64,000 nt of DNA from Trujillonella endophytica (GCF_900110555.1 NZ_FOEE01000005.1:1-64000), one strand, 5' to 3'. Shown: positions 33,381 to 42,319, counted from the stretch's first letter. Notes: generated from the sequence alone by a model not told the origin. Numbers and translations are program-made.

Positions 33381-33439
33381 GCGCCGCAACCGGCAGCACG
33401 GCCGGCACCACCGGAGCAGGACGAGGACGGGAGAACCAC

Positions 33440-34387
33440 ATGACGACGTCGCTGGGTGCGGGGCTGGAGCCCGTGCGGGACGCCGATGCCGAGGCACTCG
33501 TCCGCGCGGTGACGGGCTCGGGTGCGCCGACGCTCTCCCGGCGCGGGGTCGCGGGGGCGCGGGCCTACATCGAGGACTCCGTGGTGGGCGGGGTCCCCGG
33601 GCCCGAGGTGCACTCGGTCGAGGACCGCGGGATCGACGCGGAGGGGCGCAGCATCCCGGTGCGCGTCTACCGGCCGGTCGCCGAGGAGGGGCTCCCGCTC
33701 GTCGTCTACTTCCACGGCGGAGGCTTCGTGGTGGGCAGCGTGGCGGCATCGGACGCCTTCGCGCGCAGGCTCGCCGTCGCGGGCACCTGCGTCGTGGTGT
33801 CGGTCGACTACCGCCTCGCGCCCGAGCACCCCTTCCCGGCGGGCATCGAGGACGCCGAGGCAGCGCTCGGCTGGGCCGCCGAGCACGCGGCCGAACTGGG
33901 CGGGGACCCGGCCCGGCTGGTCGCCCTGGGCGACTCGGCCGGCGCGACCCTCGCGACCGTGGCCACCCGCCGGCTGGTCGAGGCCGGCCGGCCGCTGGTG
34001 CGCCGCCAGGTGCTCGCCTACCCGGGTGTCGCCGGGCAGCGCGCGGCCGGCGGGGCGTTCGGGGACGAGTGGCCGCTGACCGAGGAGGAGAGCCGCTGGT
34101 TCACCGACCAGTACCTCCCCGACGAGTCGCTCCGCGAGCACGTCGACGCTGCGCCGCTGAACGCCGACGTCACCGGCATGCCGGCCACGACGCTGCTGCT
34201 GGGCGGCTGCGACCCGCTGTGCGCCGAGGGCCTGGAGTACGCCACCCGCCTCGTCAACGCCGGGGTGCAGGTCGACCTGCACCTCTACGCCGGCCAGATC
34301 CACGGCTTCCTGACCTTTCCCGACACCGTCCTGCCGCGCAGCCGCGAGGCGCTCGGCGTCGTCACCACCGCCGTCCGACACGCCTGA
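33440..34387 (+). CDS. HSL-family (GDXG) carboxylesterase/lipase
   Basis: This 315-residue hydrolase has the oxyanion motif YFHGGGFVVGS, DYRLAPEHPFPA, the nucleophile elbow LGDSAGATLA, the acid in GGCDPLCAEG and the histidine in QIHGFLTF. These are the marks of the hormone-sensitive-lipase (type IV) esterases. It starts at ATG 33440 and lies nine bases before a Baeyer-Villiger-type monooxygenase, so it is well placed to open the ester or lactone that enzyme makes. Confidence 0.9.
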   Translation: MTTSLGAGLEPVRDADAEALVRAVTGSGAPTLSRRGVAGARAYIEDSVVGGVPGPEVHSVEDRGIDAEGRSIPVRVYRPVAEEGLPLVVYFHGGGFVVGSVAASDAFARRLAVAGTCVVVSVDYRLAPEHPFPAGIEDAEAALGWAAEHAAELGGDPARLVALGDSAGATLATVATRRLVEAGRPLVRRQVLAYPGVAGQRAAGGAFGDEWPLTEEESRWFTDQYLPDESLREHVDAAPLNADVTGMPATTLLLGGCDPLCAEGLEYATRLVNAGVQVDLHLYAGQIHGFLTFPDTVLPRSREALGVVTTAVRHA

Positions 34388-34396
34388 GGGAAACCG

Positions 34397-36337
34397 ATGA
34401 CCACCGCAGTCGCGCGCCACCTGCAGACCGAACCCGTCACCGAGTCCGACGAGCAGATCGCCGCGTACCTCGACACCGCCCTGCTGCCGCTCGTGATCGC
34501 CTCGGTCGTGCACATCACCGGCGACCCGTCGTGGTTGCGCGGGCCGATCCGTCCGAACCGGTTCGTGCCCAACGACTTCGGCGGCGCCTTCACCGAGGAG
34601 GAGAAGGCGGAGCTGGTCCGCAGCGCGACCGCCGCGATCGCCGCGTGGCGGGACGCCGGCTGCCCGGCGCCGGCGCCGTTGGCGCCCGAGCTGGTCCGGG
34701 AGCTGATGGACTGGCTGGCCCTCGAGCACCACGACGACGCGACGGCCGAGATGATCCTGGAGGAGATGGACCTCGACGGGGAGGACCCGCGGGCCATCCG
34801 GATCGCCCCCGAAGCCGCCGACCACGCCGCCGAGTACCCGGTCCTGGTGATCGGCTGCGGGATGGGCGGGCTGCTGGCCGCCATCCGGCTGAAGCAGGCC
34901 GGCATCCCGTTCTCGGTGGTGGACAAGAACACCGACGTCGGCGGCACCTGGTGGCTCAACACCTATCCCGGGGCCCGGGTGGACGTCGCCAGCCACTACT
35001 ACTCCTACTCCTTCGAGCCCAACCAGGTCTTCACCGAGTACTACGCCCGGCAGCCGGAGCTGCACGCCTACTTCCGCGACCACTTCGACAAGCACGGCAT
35101 CGGCGAGCACGTCCGGTGGCAGACCGAGGTCGTGCGGGCCGCCTGGGACGACGCCGGCGGCTACTGGGACGTCGAGCTCCGCACCGGCGACGGCGCGGTG
35201 GAGACGCTGCGGGTCCGGGCGGTCATCTCCGCCGCCGGCACCCTGCACAAGCCGTTCATCCCCGACCTGCCGGGCCTGGAGCGCTTCGCCGGGCCGGTCA
35301 TGCACTCGGCCGAGTGGGACTCCTCGGTGGACCTCACCGGCAAGAAGGTCGCGCTGATCGGCGCCGGCGCCAGTGGCTTCCAGATCGGTCCGGCCATCGT
35401 GGACCGGGTGGCGCAGCTGACGGTCTTCCAGCGCAGCCCGCAGTGGATGGCGCCCAACCCCAAGTACCACGACGCCGTTCCCGAGGGCGCGATGTGGGCG
35501 GCACGGCACCTGCCCTGCTACTCGCGCTGGCACCGCTTCATGATCATGACCCAGTCCAGCGACAAGCTGCTGGAACTGGTCCGGATGGACCCGACCTGGT
35601 CGGACTTCCCCCGCACGGCGAACGCCTTCTCCGCCGAGCGCCGGAAGCTGTTCGAGGCGTGGATCGACACGCACGTCGGCGACGACCCCGAGCTCAAGGC
35701 CAAGGTCACCCCGCAGTACCCGCCGGCGGCCAAACGGATGCTGCAGGACAACGGCTCCTGGCTGCGCTGCCTCAAGCAGCCGCACGTCACCCTGGACACG
35801 TCGTCGATCCTCCAGCTCGAGGAGGGCGCGGTGGTCACGGCCGAGGGCCGCTACGAGGCCGACGTCCTCGTGCTCGCCACCGGGTTCCGGGCCAACGAGC
35901 TCCTCGCCCCGATGGAGTTCGTCGGCCGGGACGGCATCCCGCTGTCCAAGGTCTGGGACGGCAAGCCCACCGCCTACGCGGGGGTGACCGTGGCCGGCTT
36001 CCCGAACTTCTTCATGATCGGCGGCCCGGGAACCGGTCTGGCCCACGCCGGCAGCATCGTGTTCGCCGCCGAGTGCCAGATGAAGTACATCGGCGAGGCG
36101 CTGCGGCAGCTCGTCGAGAGCGGCAAGACCTCCATCGAGCCGACGGAGGAGGCCTACGAGCGCTACGTCCGGGAGTTGCACGCCGAGATGGACACCCTCA
36201 TGTGGGGACACGAGTCGATCGCGAACACCTGGTACAAGGCGCCGGACGGGAAGATCTACATCCTCAACCCCTACGGCAACGTCCACTACTGGCGGACGAC
36301 GTCCACCGCCCTGCCCGCCGACCACGTCCTGCGCTGA
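34397..36337 (+). CDS. Flavin-containing Baeyer-Villiger-type monooxygenase, long form
   Basis: This is a 646-residue FAD/NADPH monooxygenase. An N-terminal extension of about 150 residues precedes the FAD motif VIGCGMGGLLAA (Gly at 153), then GGTWWLNTYPGARVD, the Baeyer-Villiger fingerprint F-AG-PVMHSAEW at 297-307 and the NADPH motif GAGASGFQIG near 322. The long N-terminus is like 4-hydroxyacetophenone monooxygenase. The family inserts oxygen next to a ketone to give an ester or lactone. ATG at 34397 lies nine bases from the esterase stop. Confidence 0.9.
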   Translation: MTTAVARHLQTEPVTESDEQIAAYLDTALLPLVIASVVHITGDPSWLRGPIRPNRFVPNDFGGAFTEEEKAELVRSATAAIAAWRDAGCPAPAPLAPELVRELMDWLALEHHDDATAEMILEEMDLDGEDPRAIRIAPEAADHAAEYPVLVIGCGMGGLLAAIRLKQAGIPFSVVDKNTDVGGTWWLNTYPGARVDVASHYYSYSFEPNQVFTEYYARQPELHAYFRDHFDKHGIGEHVRWQTEVVRAAWDDAGGYWDVELRTGDGAVETLRVRAVISAAGTLHKPFIPDLPGLERFAGPVMHSAEWDSSVDLTGKKVALIGAGASGFQIGPAIVDRVAQLTVFQRSPQWMAPNPKYHDAVPEGAMWAARHLPCYSRWHRFMIMTQSSDKLLELVRMDPTWSDFPRTANAFSAERRKLFEAWIDTHVGDDPELKAKVTPQYPPAAKRMLQDNGSWLRCLKQPHVTLDTSSILQLEEGAVVTAEGRYEADVLVLATGFRANELLAPMEFVGRDGIPLSKVWDGKPTAYAGVTVAGFPNFFMIGGPGTGLAHAGSIVFAAECQMKYIGEALRQLVESGKTSIEPTEEAYERYVRELHAEMDTLMWGHESIANTWYKAPDGKIYILNPYGNVHYWRTTSTALPADHVLR

Positions 36338-36366
36338 CGCGCACCGGTCCGGGAGGAAGAGCGATC

Positions 36367-37137
36367 ATGCGTGGTCTGCAGGGGCGACGGGTCCTCGTCG
36401 CGGGGAGTGCGAGCGGGATCGGCGCGGCGACGGCCCGCCGGCTGGGCGAGGAGGGGGCGCACCTGTTCCTCGGTGACCTCGACGTCGAGGGGGCCGGGCG
36501 CGTCGCGCAGGAGGTCGTGGCCGCCGGTGGCAGCGCCGCCGCCGGCTACTTCGATCTGCACGACGAGGGCAGCACCGAGCGCCTGGTCGCCGAGGCGGTC
36601 GAGGTGCTCGGCGGCCTGGACGGCGTGGCGGCCGTGGCCGCCGACCTGTCACCGGAGGTGAACGGCCGCGACCTCGGGTTGCTGGAGATGGACGTGACCG
36701 TCTGGGAGCGCACGCTGCGCGCCAACCTGATCGGCACCGCGCTGATCCTCAAGGGCGCGCTGCCGCACCTGTTCGAGGCCGGCGGCGGCTCGATCGTCAC
36801 GGTGACCTCGGGCAACGCCCACGTCGGCGACAGCGTGCGGGTCGCCTACGGCTCGTCCAAGGCCGGGATCAACGTGCTCACCCGGCACATCGCGCACACC
36901 TACGGCGGCCGCGGCGTCCGCGCCAACGCGGTCAGTCCGGGGCTGATCATGAGCGAGGCGGCGCGGGTGGCCATCCCCGAGGCGCAGCAGGCGTCGATCC
37001 GGGGGAGGACCCCGCTGGGGCGCCTCGGCGAGCCGGAGGACGTCGCCCGCACCATCGCCTTCCTCCTCTCCGACGATGCCGACTGGGTCTCCGGCCAGGT
37101 GTGGAGCGTCAACGGAGGTCTCGGTTTCCGTGACTGA
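36367..37137 (+). CDS. Short-chain dehydrogenase/reductase
   Basis: This 256-residue SDR has VLVAGSASGIG at the N-terminus, AVAADLS in place of NNAG, TVTSGNA with the catalytic Ser, YGSSK at 161-165 and GQVWSVNGG at the end. The changed NNAG motif is unusual. ATG follows GGGAGGAAGAGCGATC. It probably oxidises an alcohol to the ketone used by the neighbouring monooxygenase, or acts on its product. Confidence 0.85.
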   Translation: MRGLQGRRVLVAGSASGIGAATARRLGEEGAHLFLGDLDVEGAGRVAQEVVAAGGSAAAGYFDLHDEGSTERLVAEAVEVLGGLDGVAAVAADLSPEVNGRDLGLLEMDVTVWERTLRANLIGTALILKGALPHLFEAGGGSIVTVTSGNAHVGDSVRVAYGSSKAGINVLTRHIAHTYGGRGVRANAVSPGLIMSEAARVAIPEAQQASIRGRTPLGRLGEPEDVARTIAFLLSDDADWVSGQVWSVNGGLGFRD

Positions 37138-37188
37138 CCCACGTCCCTGCCGGCTCCGGCCGGCGGCCGTCTGACGCAGGAGCGACCA

Positions 37189-38034
37189 GTGCCCCGATAC
37201 GACGTGGTGGACAGCCAGCTCCACCTGTTCCACCGCATGGACGCCGACGCCTGCCTGGCGGTCATGGACGCCCTCGGCATCGCCGGCGTCCTGATCGACG
37301 AGGCGTGGGGCCTCGGCGGCGACGACGGCAGCATGCCGTCGGTCCGGCTGCCGGGCGGCCTGGTGCGGCCGATCGCCGCGGCGGCGCGGGTGGCGGCGCT
37401 GCGCCACCCCGACCGGTTCCGCTACCTGCTGCGGGTGGACCACCGGGACCCCGAACTGGCGTCGCTCGTCGCGCAGTGCGCCGATGACCCGGGGTGCGTC
37501 GCGCTGCGCGCGATCTGCGGCCCGGACGAGCTCGCGGACCTCGACGGCGGGGGCTATGCCCCGGTCTTCCGGCAGGCGGCCCGGGTCGGGCTGCCCGTCT
37601 TCGTGCAGACCATCGGGCGGAGCGAGCACCTGGCGCCCTGGTTCGAGCAGGTGCCCGACTGCCGCTTCGTGATCGACCACGTGGGTCTGGTGAAGTCGCG
37701 GGAGGCATGGGGAACCGTCCTGCGGCTGGCCGAGCACCCGAACGTGTCGCTCAAGTGGTGCCACGCGAACCTGGCCTTTCCGGCCGAGGAGTTCCCGTAC
37801 CCGCCGATGCAGGCGGCGCTGCGCGAGGCGGTCGACGCCTTCGGCCCGCAGCGGGTGCTGTGGGCCAGCGACGCCAGCATGGTGCGGCCGACCCACACCT
37901 GGGCCGACGTCCTCTTCTACGTCCGCGAGTGCGACCTGCTCACCGAGGACGAGCGCGCCTGGGTGCTCGGCCGCGCCGCACGGCAGCTGCTCGGCTGGTC
38001 GCCGTCGGGCGTTGCCGGACCCTCCCTCTCCTGA
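37189..38034 (+). CDS. Amidohydrolase_2-family hydrolase
   Basis: This is a 281-residue TIM-barrel hydrolase of the same broad family as the gene at 1208 but shorter. The N-terminal motif is VVDSQLHLFHR, where the usual DxHxH reads D-S-Q-L-H. RFVIDHVGLVKSREAW and the terminal LWASDASMVRP with the metal-linked Asp are also visible. Relatives are lactonases (sugar lactonase or PDC lactonase type) and decarboxylases. GTG at 37189 follows AGGAGCGACCA. It ends the 31683 operon. A lactonase role would fit a Baeyer-Villiger route. Confidence 0.8.
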   Translation: MPRYDVVDSQLHLFHRMDADACLAVMDALGIAGVLIDEAWGLGGDDGSMPSVRLPGGLVRPIAAAARVAALRHPDRFRYLLRVDHRDPELASLVAQCADDPGCVALRAICGPDELADLDGGGYAPVFRQAARVGLPVFVQTIGRSEHLAPWFEQVPDCRFVIDHVGLVKSREAWGTVLRLAEHPNVSLKWCHANLAFPAEEFPYPPMQAALREAVDAFGPQRVLWASDASMVRPTHTWADVLFYVRECDLLTEDERAWVLGRAARQLLGWSPSGVAGPSLS

Positions 38035-38043
38035 GCCACCCGC

Positions 38044-38068
38044 GCGGCCCTGCGGACGTCAGGGCCGC
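38044..38068. terminator. Hairpin ending the 31683-38034 operon
   Basis: GCGGCCCTG (38044-38052) and CAGGGCCGC (38060-38068) form a nine-base perfect stem with a seven-base loop, nine bases after the stop. It also overlaps the end of the opposite-strand GyrI fragment, so it could work in both directions. Confidence 0.6.
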
Positions 38069-38289
38069 GGCGCGTCCCGGTGCACGGCGCCGGACCGGCC
38101 GGACGCCACGGAGAACACCGGCCAGCCGATCTCGGTGCGCCACGCGGCCGGCTGCGCGGTGTCACGGGGGCCGACGAGGTAGGTCTCGCGCACCGGGCCG
38201 GCCACCGCGAGCAGGTGCTCGACCACCCAGGCGCCGAGCTCGCCGTAGGTGACGTCGATGTCGTCGTGCGCGCCGACGTGGGTGGCCAC
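38059..38289 (-). pseudogene. Remnant of a GyrI-like / MerR effector-binding domain protein
   Basis: The 76-residue frame contains TYGELGAWVVEHLLAVAGPVR, then ETYLVGPRDTAQPAAWRTEI and GWPVFSV. This is the C-terminal half of a GyrI-like small-molecule binding domain, normally about 150 residues alone or fused to a MerR HTH. The N-terminal half is missing, and the sequence upstream instead holds a fragment of an unrelated gene on the other strand. It is best read as a broken gene. Confidence 0.6.
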
Positions 38290-38380
38290 GGCCGTCGTCT
38301 TCCCCGGCGGCGTCGTCGACCTGGCCTACCGGTTCACGCTGGCCGGGGACCGCATCGCGGCCCTGGCCATCGCCCCCTGA
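38282..38380 (+). pseudogene. C-terminal fragment of an NTF2/SnoaL-like protein
   Basis: The plus strand reads VVFPGGVVDLAYRFTLAGDR followed by IAALAIAP and a stop. This is the typical last beta-strand and end of a nuclear-transport-factor-2-like protein. Only about 33 residues remain and they abut the GyrI fragment, so two broken genes meet here. Confidence 0.5.
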
Positions 38381-38394
38381 CCATCGCCCCCTGA
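38367..38394. repeat. Tandem duplication of a 14-base unit
   Basis: CCATCGCCCCCTGA occurs twice in a row (38367-38380 and 38381-38394), duplicating the last codons and stop of the NTF2-like fragment. It looks like a slip or join scar in degenerating DNA. Confidence 0.7.
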
Positions 38395-38425
38395 CCGCGG
38401 CGCGGCCGCTGCACCACGACCGGCG

Positions 38426-40387
38426 TCACCGCACGTCGAAGTCGCGGTCGAGGTCCGGGTCGGTCATGGCCGCCCAGTGCTCGGCGGGGGCCCAGGCGTT
38501 CATCGACTGCACGCGGCCGTGGCTGACGTAGTAGTTGCGGTCCCGGGAGTCGGGGTCCATCCAGATCATCTGCGAGGTCCGGGCGTCCAGCGCCGCGTTG
38601 TGCGCCTCGAAGACGTCGTCCTTGACCTCGATCTCCTTCGCGCCCCGCTCCACGGTGCGGATGATCAGTCCGGCGATGTGCGTCGTCCAGAGCTGGAGCA
38701 TGGCCGACAGGCCCCCGCCCGCGCCGCCCTGCGAGTTCGGGCCGTACATGATGAAGAGGTTCGGGAAGCCGGGGACGGTGACGCTCCAGAACGCCCGCGG
38801 CCCGACGCCGTCGCGCTCCCACTTCTCCTCGAGGCTCACGCCGCCCCGGCCGACCGCCCGGATGGGGAACAGGTACTTCGTCACGTCGAACCCGGCGGCG
38901 GCCACGATGACGTCGACCTCGCGACGCCAGCCGTCGGCCGTGACGACGGCGTCGGCCTCGACGTGGTCGATGGGCTCGGTGACCAGCTCGACGTTGTCGC
39001 GCAGCAGCGCCTTGTACCAGTCGTTGTCGATGATCATCCGGCGCGCCCACGGCGGGTACGTCGGGGTGAGCGCAGCGACCAGGTCCTCCCGGTCGCCGAG
39101 CTGGTCACGGATGTAGCGGGTCAGCCGCGCCCGCAGCGAGTCGTTGAGCTCGCTGAAGTGGCCACCGCCGGCCTTCCACTGCGGATCGGGCACGAACATG
39201 CCGCCGACGGCCTCCCCGGAGGCGGCCAGCCAGACGAACCGGTCCCAGTTCCAGTAGTAGGGCATGTGGTCCAGCAGCCAGCGGAACTCGGGGGTGATCG
39301 GCTCGCCGTAGTGGATCTGCGGGGAGATCCACTGGGGCGTCCGCACGTGCACGTAGACCTGCTTGGCCTCCTCGGCGATCCGGGCGAGCAGCTGCACGCC
39401 GGTGGACCCGTTGCCGACGACGGCGACCGACCGGCCCTCGACCGACAGGTCGTCCGGCCACTCGGTGGTGTGCGTCCGCACGCCGGTGAAGTCGCGGATT
39501 CCGGGGACGTCGAGGTCCTTGGCCGTCGAGAACAGGCCGGTCGCCGCGACGACGTAGGAGACCGAGGTGTGCACGGTCTCGCCGTCGCGGACGATCTCGA
39601 GGTCCCAGCGCGAGGTCTCCTCGTCGAAGGTCATCGACCGCACGTCGTGGGAGAAGCGGATGTGCTCGTGGACGCCGAAGTCGACCGCCACGTCGTGCAT
39701 GTACTGGCGGACCTCGGGGCCGCGGGCGAAGTACTCGGTCCACGGGTAGCGCTTCACGAACGCCAGCTGGAACGTCGAGCTCATGGTGTCGACGCGGATG
39801 TCGGGGTACCGGTTGATGCTCCAGACGCCGCCGATCTCGGGACGGCGCTCGTAGACGACGTAGGGGATGCCCAGCTTCTGCAGGTGGACGGCGATGGCGA
39901 TCCCGCTGTGCCCGGTCCCGATGATCGCGACCACGAGGTCCTCGGGCAGCTCCGGCTTCCGGCCGTCGGTCCAGTCGGAGACGAACAGCGGGTAGTCGTC
40001 GAAGCTGGCCATCGAGCGGAGCTCCGGGACCTCCGGCCCGGTCAGCTCGCGGCCGCCGAGCGCCAGGCTGATCAGCGACGTGAGCTCGTCGGGGCCGGGG
40101 TCCACCTCGTGCAGGGCGTGCTGGTGCTCCAGCAGGAACCGGACCGCCTTCTCCCGGAGGGCCGGGCGGTCGGCCTCCACGATGTTGAGCCGGGAGTGCC
40201 GGCTCAGGTGCCCCTTGTCGAGGACCTCGACGTAGGTCTCGAACTCCAGGAGCTCCGGGTCGCCGGTGGCCTGGTACAGCGCCACGCGCAGGGCGTTGGG
40301 GTCCGCCGCCTCGACGGCCCGCCGGAGGAAGTCCTCGTCGACCGGTGCCTGGGCCCGCAGGTCCCGCGCGTTCTGGGGAAGGTCCAC
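38426..40387 (-). CDS. Flavin-containing Baeyer-Villiger-type monooxygenase, long form (second)
   Basis: This 653-residue enzyme is a second long-form FAD monooxygenase. The FAD motif IGTGHSGIAIA starts near 156, then GGVWSINRYPDIRVDT, the fingerprint F-TG-VRTHTTEW near 300-310, and VVGNGSTGVQL for NADPH. It has an N-terminal extension like 4-hydroxyacetophenone monooxygenase. Compared with the one at 34397 it has Ile-Arg in the GARVD position. GTG at 40387 has AGGAG 12 bases upstream. It follows an SDR gene by 46 bases under the IclR-linked promoter. Confidence 0.9.
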   Translation of the reverse strand: MDLPQNARDLRAQAPVDEDFLRRAVEAADPNALRVALYQATGDPELLEFETYVEVLDKGHLSRHSRLNIVEADRPALREKAVRFLLEHQHALHEVDPGPDELTSLISLALGGRELTGPEVPELRSMASFDDYPLFVSDWTDGRKPELPEDLVVAIIGTGHSGIAIAVHLQKLGIPYVVYERRPEIGGVWSINRYPDIRVDTMSSTFQLAFVKRYPWTEYFARGPEVRQYMHDVAVDFGVHEHIRFSHDVRSMTFDEETSRWDLEIVRDGETVHTSVSYVVAATGLFSTAKDLDVPGIRDFTGVRTHTTEWPDDLSVEGRSVAVVGNGSTGVQLLARIAEEAKQVYVHVRTPQWISPQIHYGEPITPEFRWLLDHMPYYWNWDRFVWLAASGEAVGGMFVPDPQWKAGGGHFSELNDSLRARLTRYIRDQLGDREDLVAALTPTYPPWARRMIIDNDWYKALLRDNVELVTEPIDHVEADAVVTADGWRREVDVIVAAAGFDVTKYLFPIRAVGRGGVSLEEKWERDGVGPRAFWSVTVPGFPNLFIMYGPNSQGGAGGGLSAMLQLWTTHIAGLIIRTVERGAKEIEVKDDVFEAHNAALDARTSQMIWMDPDSRDRNYYVSHGRVQSMNAWAPAEHWAAMTDPDLDRDFDVR

Positions 40388-40433
40388 GTCCGTCCCGTCT
40401 CCTGTCCTGGGTGTCCGGGTGGGGGGCCGGCGG

Positions 40434-41243
40434 TCAGAACCGGCGGAACTGGTCGAGCTCGTCGGGGGTCATGCCCCAGAGCGCCTGCACGGTGGCGCCG
40501 CCGTCGACCGTCAGGGTCTGCCCGGTGATCCGGGCGGCGAGCGCGGAGGAGAGGAACAGGACCGCGTTGGCGACGTCCGTGCCGCGCGGCGCGGCGAGGG
40601 GGTTGATGCCGTTGTCGGCCCAGACGCCCTCGACCTGGTCCTCGTTGCCGCTGCCCACGTTGCCGGGGGCGACCGCGTTGACCCGGATGCCGTGGCGGCC
40701 CAGCTCGTCGGCGAACGTCTTGGCCAGCGAGATCACGCCGGCCTTCGCGGCGCCGTAGGCGGCGTGGTACCGGGAGGCGACCGTGCCGTCGACGGACGCC
40801 AGCGCGACCAGCGACCCGCCGGTGCCCTGGGCGATCATCTGCTTGCCGACGACCTGGAACAGGTAGAAGACCTGGGTCAGGTTGGTCTGGATCGCGAAGG
40901 TCCAGTCCTCGTCGGAGAGCTCTTCCGACCGGTTCCAGGTCGCCTTGCCGATGATGTCGACGCAGACGTCGATGCCGCCCATCGTGGCCACCGCCTCGGC
41001 CACGGCGCGCTCGACCTCGCTGCGCACGGTCATGTCCGCGAGGACCGGGAACGCCCGGCCGCCCTCGGCGAGGATCTCGTCGACGATGCCCTTCGCCCGG
41101 CCCTCGTCGATGTCGACGCAGGCCACGATCGCGCCGGCCTCGGCGAGCTTGCGGGCGCTCGCCCGGCCGTGGCCGGCCCGCTCGGGGATCCAGCCGGCGC
41201 CCGAGACCAGCGCCCGTCGTCCGTCGAGCCCGAAGCCGATCAT
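40434..41243 (-). CDS. Short-chain dehydrogenase/reductase
   Basis: This 269-residue SDR has an altered glycine motif, VSGAGWIPERAGHGRASA, with an insertion compared with TGxxxGIG. It then has CVDIIG in place of NNAG, ALASVDGT, YGAAK and GQTLTVDGG. ATG at 41243 follows GAGGAGCGCAG. It is first in the operon with the second monooxygenase and divergent from the IclR gene, so it probably supplies the ketone for the monooxygenase. Confidence 0.85.
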   Translation of the reverse strand: MIGFGLDGRRALVSGAGWIPERAGHGRASARKLAEAGAIVACVDIDEGRAKGIVDEILAEGGRAFPVLADMTVRSEVERAVAEAVATMGGIDVCVDIIGKATWNRSEELSDEDWTFAIQTNLTQVFYLFQVVGKQMIAQGTGGSLVALASVDGTVASRYHAAYGAAKAGVISLAKTFADELGRHGIRVNAVAPGNVGSGNEDQVEGVWADNGINPLAAPRGTDVANAVLFLSSALAARITGQTLTVDGGATVQALWGMTPDELDQFRRF

Positions 41244-41268
41244 CTGCGCTCCTCGTCGTCCATCAGTC

Positions 41269-41339
41269 GTTCGATATGGTGAACAGCCGTTCGACTGTGC
41301 GACCCCGGCCACTATCGCGCGTGGCCCAGGTCACGTCAA
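41269..41339 (-). promoter_or_regulatory. Promoter and operator of the 41243 SDR-monooxygenase operon
   Basis: On the complement strand TTGACG (41339-41334) and GATAGT (41316-41311) are 17 bases apart. Downstream lies GTTCGATATGGTGAAC at 41269-41284, a GTTC-N8-GAAC inverted repeat, and a further GTTCGAC half-site at 41289. The same arrangement occurs at 25656-25707. Confidence 0.55.
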
Positions 41340-41399
41340 GGCCTCCCGGGCGTCGCCCGAACGGGTCGGTCGCCGGCTCGCCCCGAGCGCGCGTTCGCC

Positions 41400-41442
41400 T
41401 ACTGTCTGGCCCGTGGACGCCGCCGCGATGCAGGGGGAGTGA
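41400..41442 (+). promoter_or_regulatory. IclR promoter with a nine-codon leaderless upstream ORF
   Basis: TACTGT at 41400-41405 is a good -10 box. A GTG lies seven bases after it (41413), with no ribosome-binding site, and opens a frame VDAAAMQGE that stops at 41442, five bases before the IclR start. A transcript starting here would begin at or next to this GTG, so the short frame could be translated as a leaderless upstream ORF. Confidence 0.4.
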
Positions 41443-41446
41443 GCAG

Positions 41447-42301
41447 GTGGCGCGGACGACGCCGGGTGTGGGACGAGCCGTCTCGGTGCTCACGTTCCTC
41501 GCCGCGCACAGCGGGGAGGAGTTCTCGCTGTCGGAGCTGGCCCGCCGCCTGGAGCTGTCCAAGGCGACCTGCCACGCGGTGCTGGCGTCGCTCGCCGACG
41601 CCGGGTTCGTGCTGCGCCATCCGGGCCGCTCGACCTACCGCCTCGGGCCCGGGCTGATCGCCCTCGGGCGGGCCGCCGAGGAGAGCCTCGGCGTCGTGGA
41701 CGTCGCCCGTGACGAGATGCGCGCCCTGGCCACCCGGCTGAACGCCGCCTGCCTCGCGACCGCCGTCGTCGGGGAGGAGATCGTCGTCGTCTCGACCGCG
41801 AACGCGGGAGCGCCGCTGAGCGTCGTCGTCCCGGTCGGGCAGCGGCTGCCCCTGGTGCCGCCCTTCGGCACGGTGTTCCTCGCCTGGGCGGCGCCGGAGG
41901 CCATCGACCGGTGGCTGCGCCGGCTGGACTCCGACGCCAGCGAGGAGGAGGTGGACCGGTTGCGCCGGGCGGTCGCCGACATCCGGCGCCGCGGCTACAT
42001 CGCCGCGCTGCAGCCGGCCTCCGGCGACGCCGCGGCGGTCGGCCCCGACGCGCTCGCGGGCACGCTGGCCACGGAGGACGACGCGCTCGTCCGCCTGGGC
42101 GGGGCCGCGCCCTTCCGCATCAGCTACGTCGTGGCCCCGGTCTTCGGCCCCGACGCCACGGTCGCGCTCGCGCTGACCCTGGTCGGGCTGCCCGAGCAGC
42201 TGCCCGCGACCGAGCTGTCGACCTACGCCCGGGAGCTCACGACCGCGGCGGCGCGGGTCACCGAGGCCATCCACGGGCGGGTACCGGCGCGGACGGCCTG
42301 A
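41447..42301 (+). CDS. IclR-family transcriptional regulator
   Basis: This 284-residue regulator has an N-terminal winged HTH (SLSELARRLELSKATCHAVLASL, about 25-48) and a C-terminal IclR effector domain with GAPLSVVVPVGQRLPLVPPFG and RRRGYIAAL. The GTG at 41447 follows GGGGGAGTGAGCAG. It is divergent from the SDR-monooxygenase operon, whose promoter carries a GTTC...GAAC site typical in style for this family. It likely controls that operon and possibly the 25756 operon. Confidence 0.86.
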   Translation: MARTTPGVGRAVSVLTFLAAHSGEEFSLSELARRLELSKATCHAVLASLADAGFVLRHPGRSTYRLGPGLIALGRAAEESLGVVDVARDEMRALATRLNAACLATAVVGEEIVVVSTANAGAPLSVVVPVGQRLPLVPPFGTVFLAWAAPEAIDRWLRRLDSDASEEEVDRLRRAVADIRRRGYIAALQPASGDAAAVGPDALAGTLATEDDALVRLGGAAPFRISYVVAPVFGPDATVALALTLVGLPEQLPATELSTYARELTTAAARVTEAIHGRVPARTA

Positions 42302-42319
42302 CCGCCGCCCGCGTCCGGG

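Noticed and set aside
38236-38252. TGACGTCGATGTC inside the GyrI fragment, similar to the catabolic operator
   Set aside because: It encodes conserved residues (D-I-D-V-T) of the domain. GACGTCGA is frequent in G+C-rich coding DNA, so it is not taken as a site.
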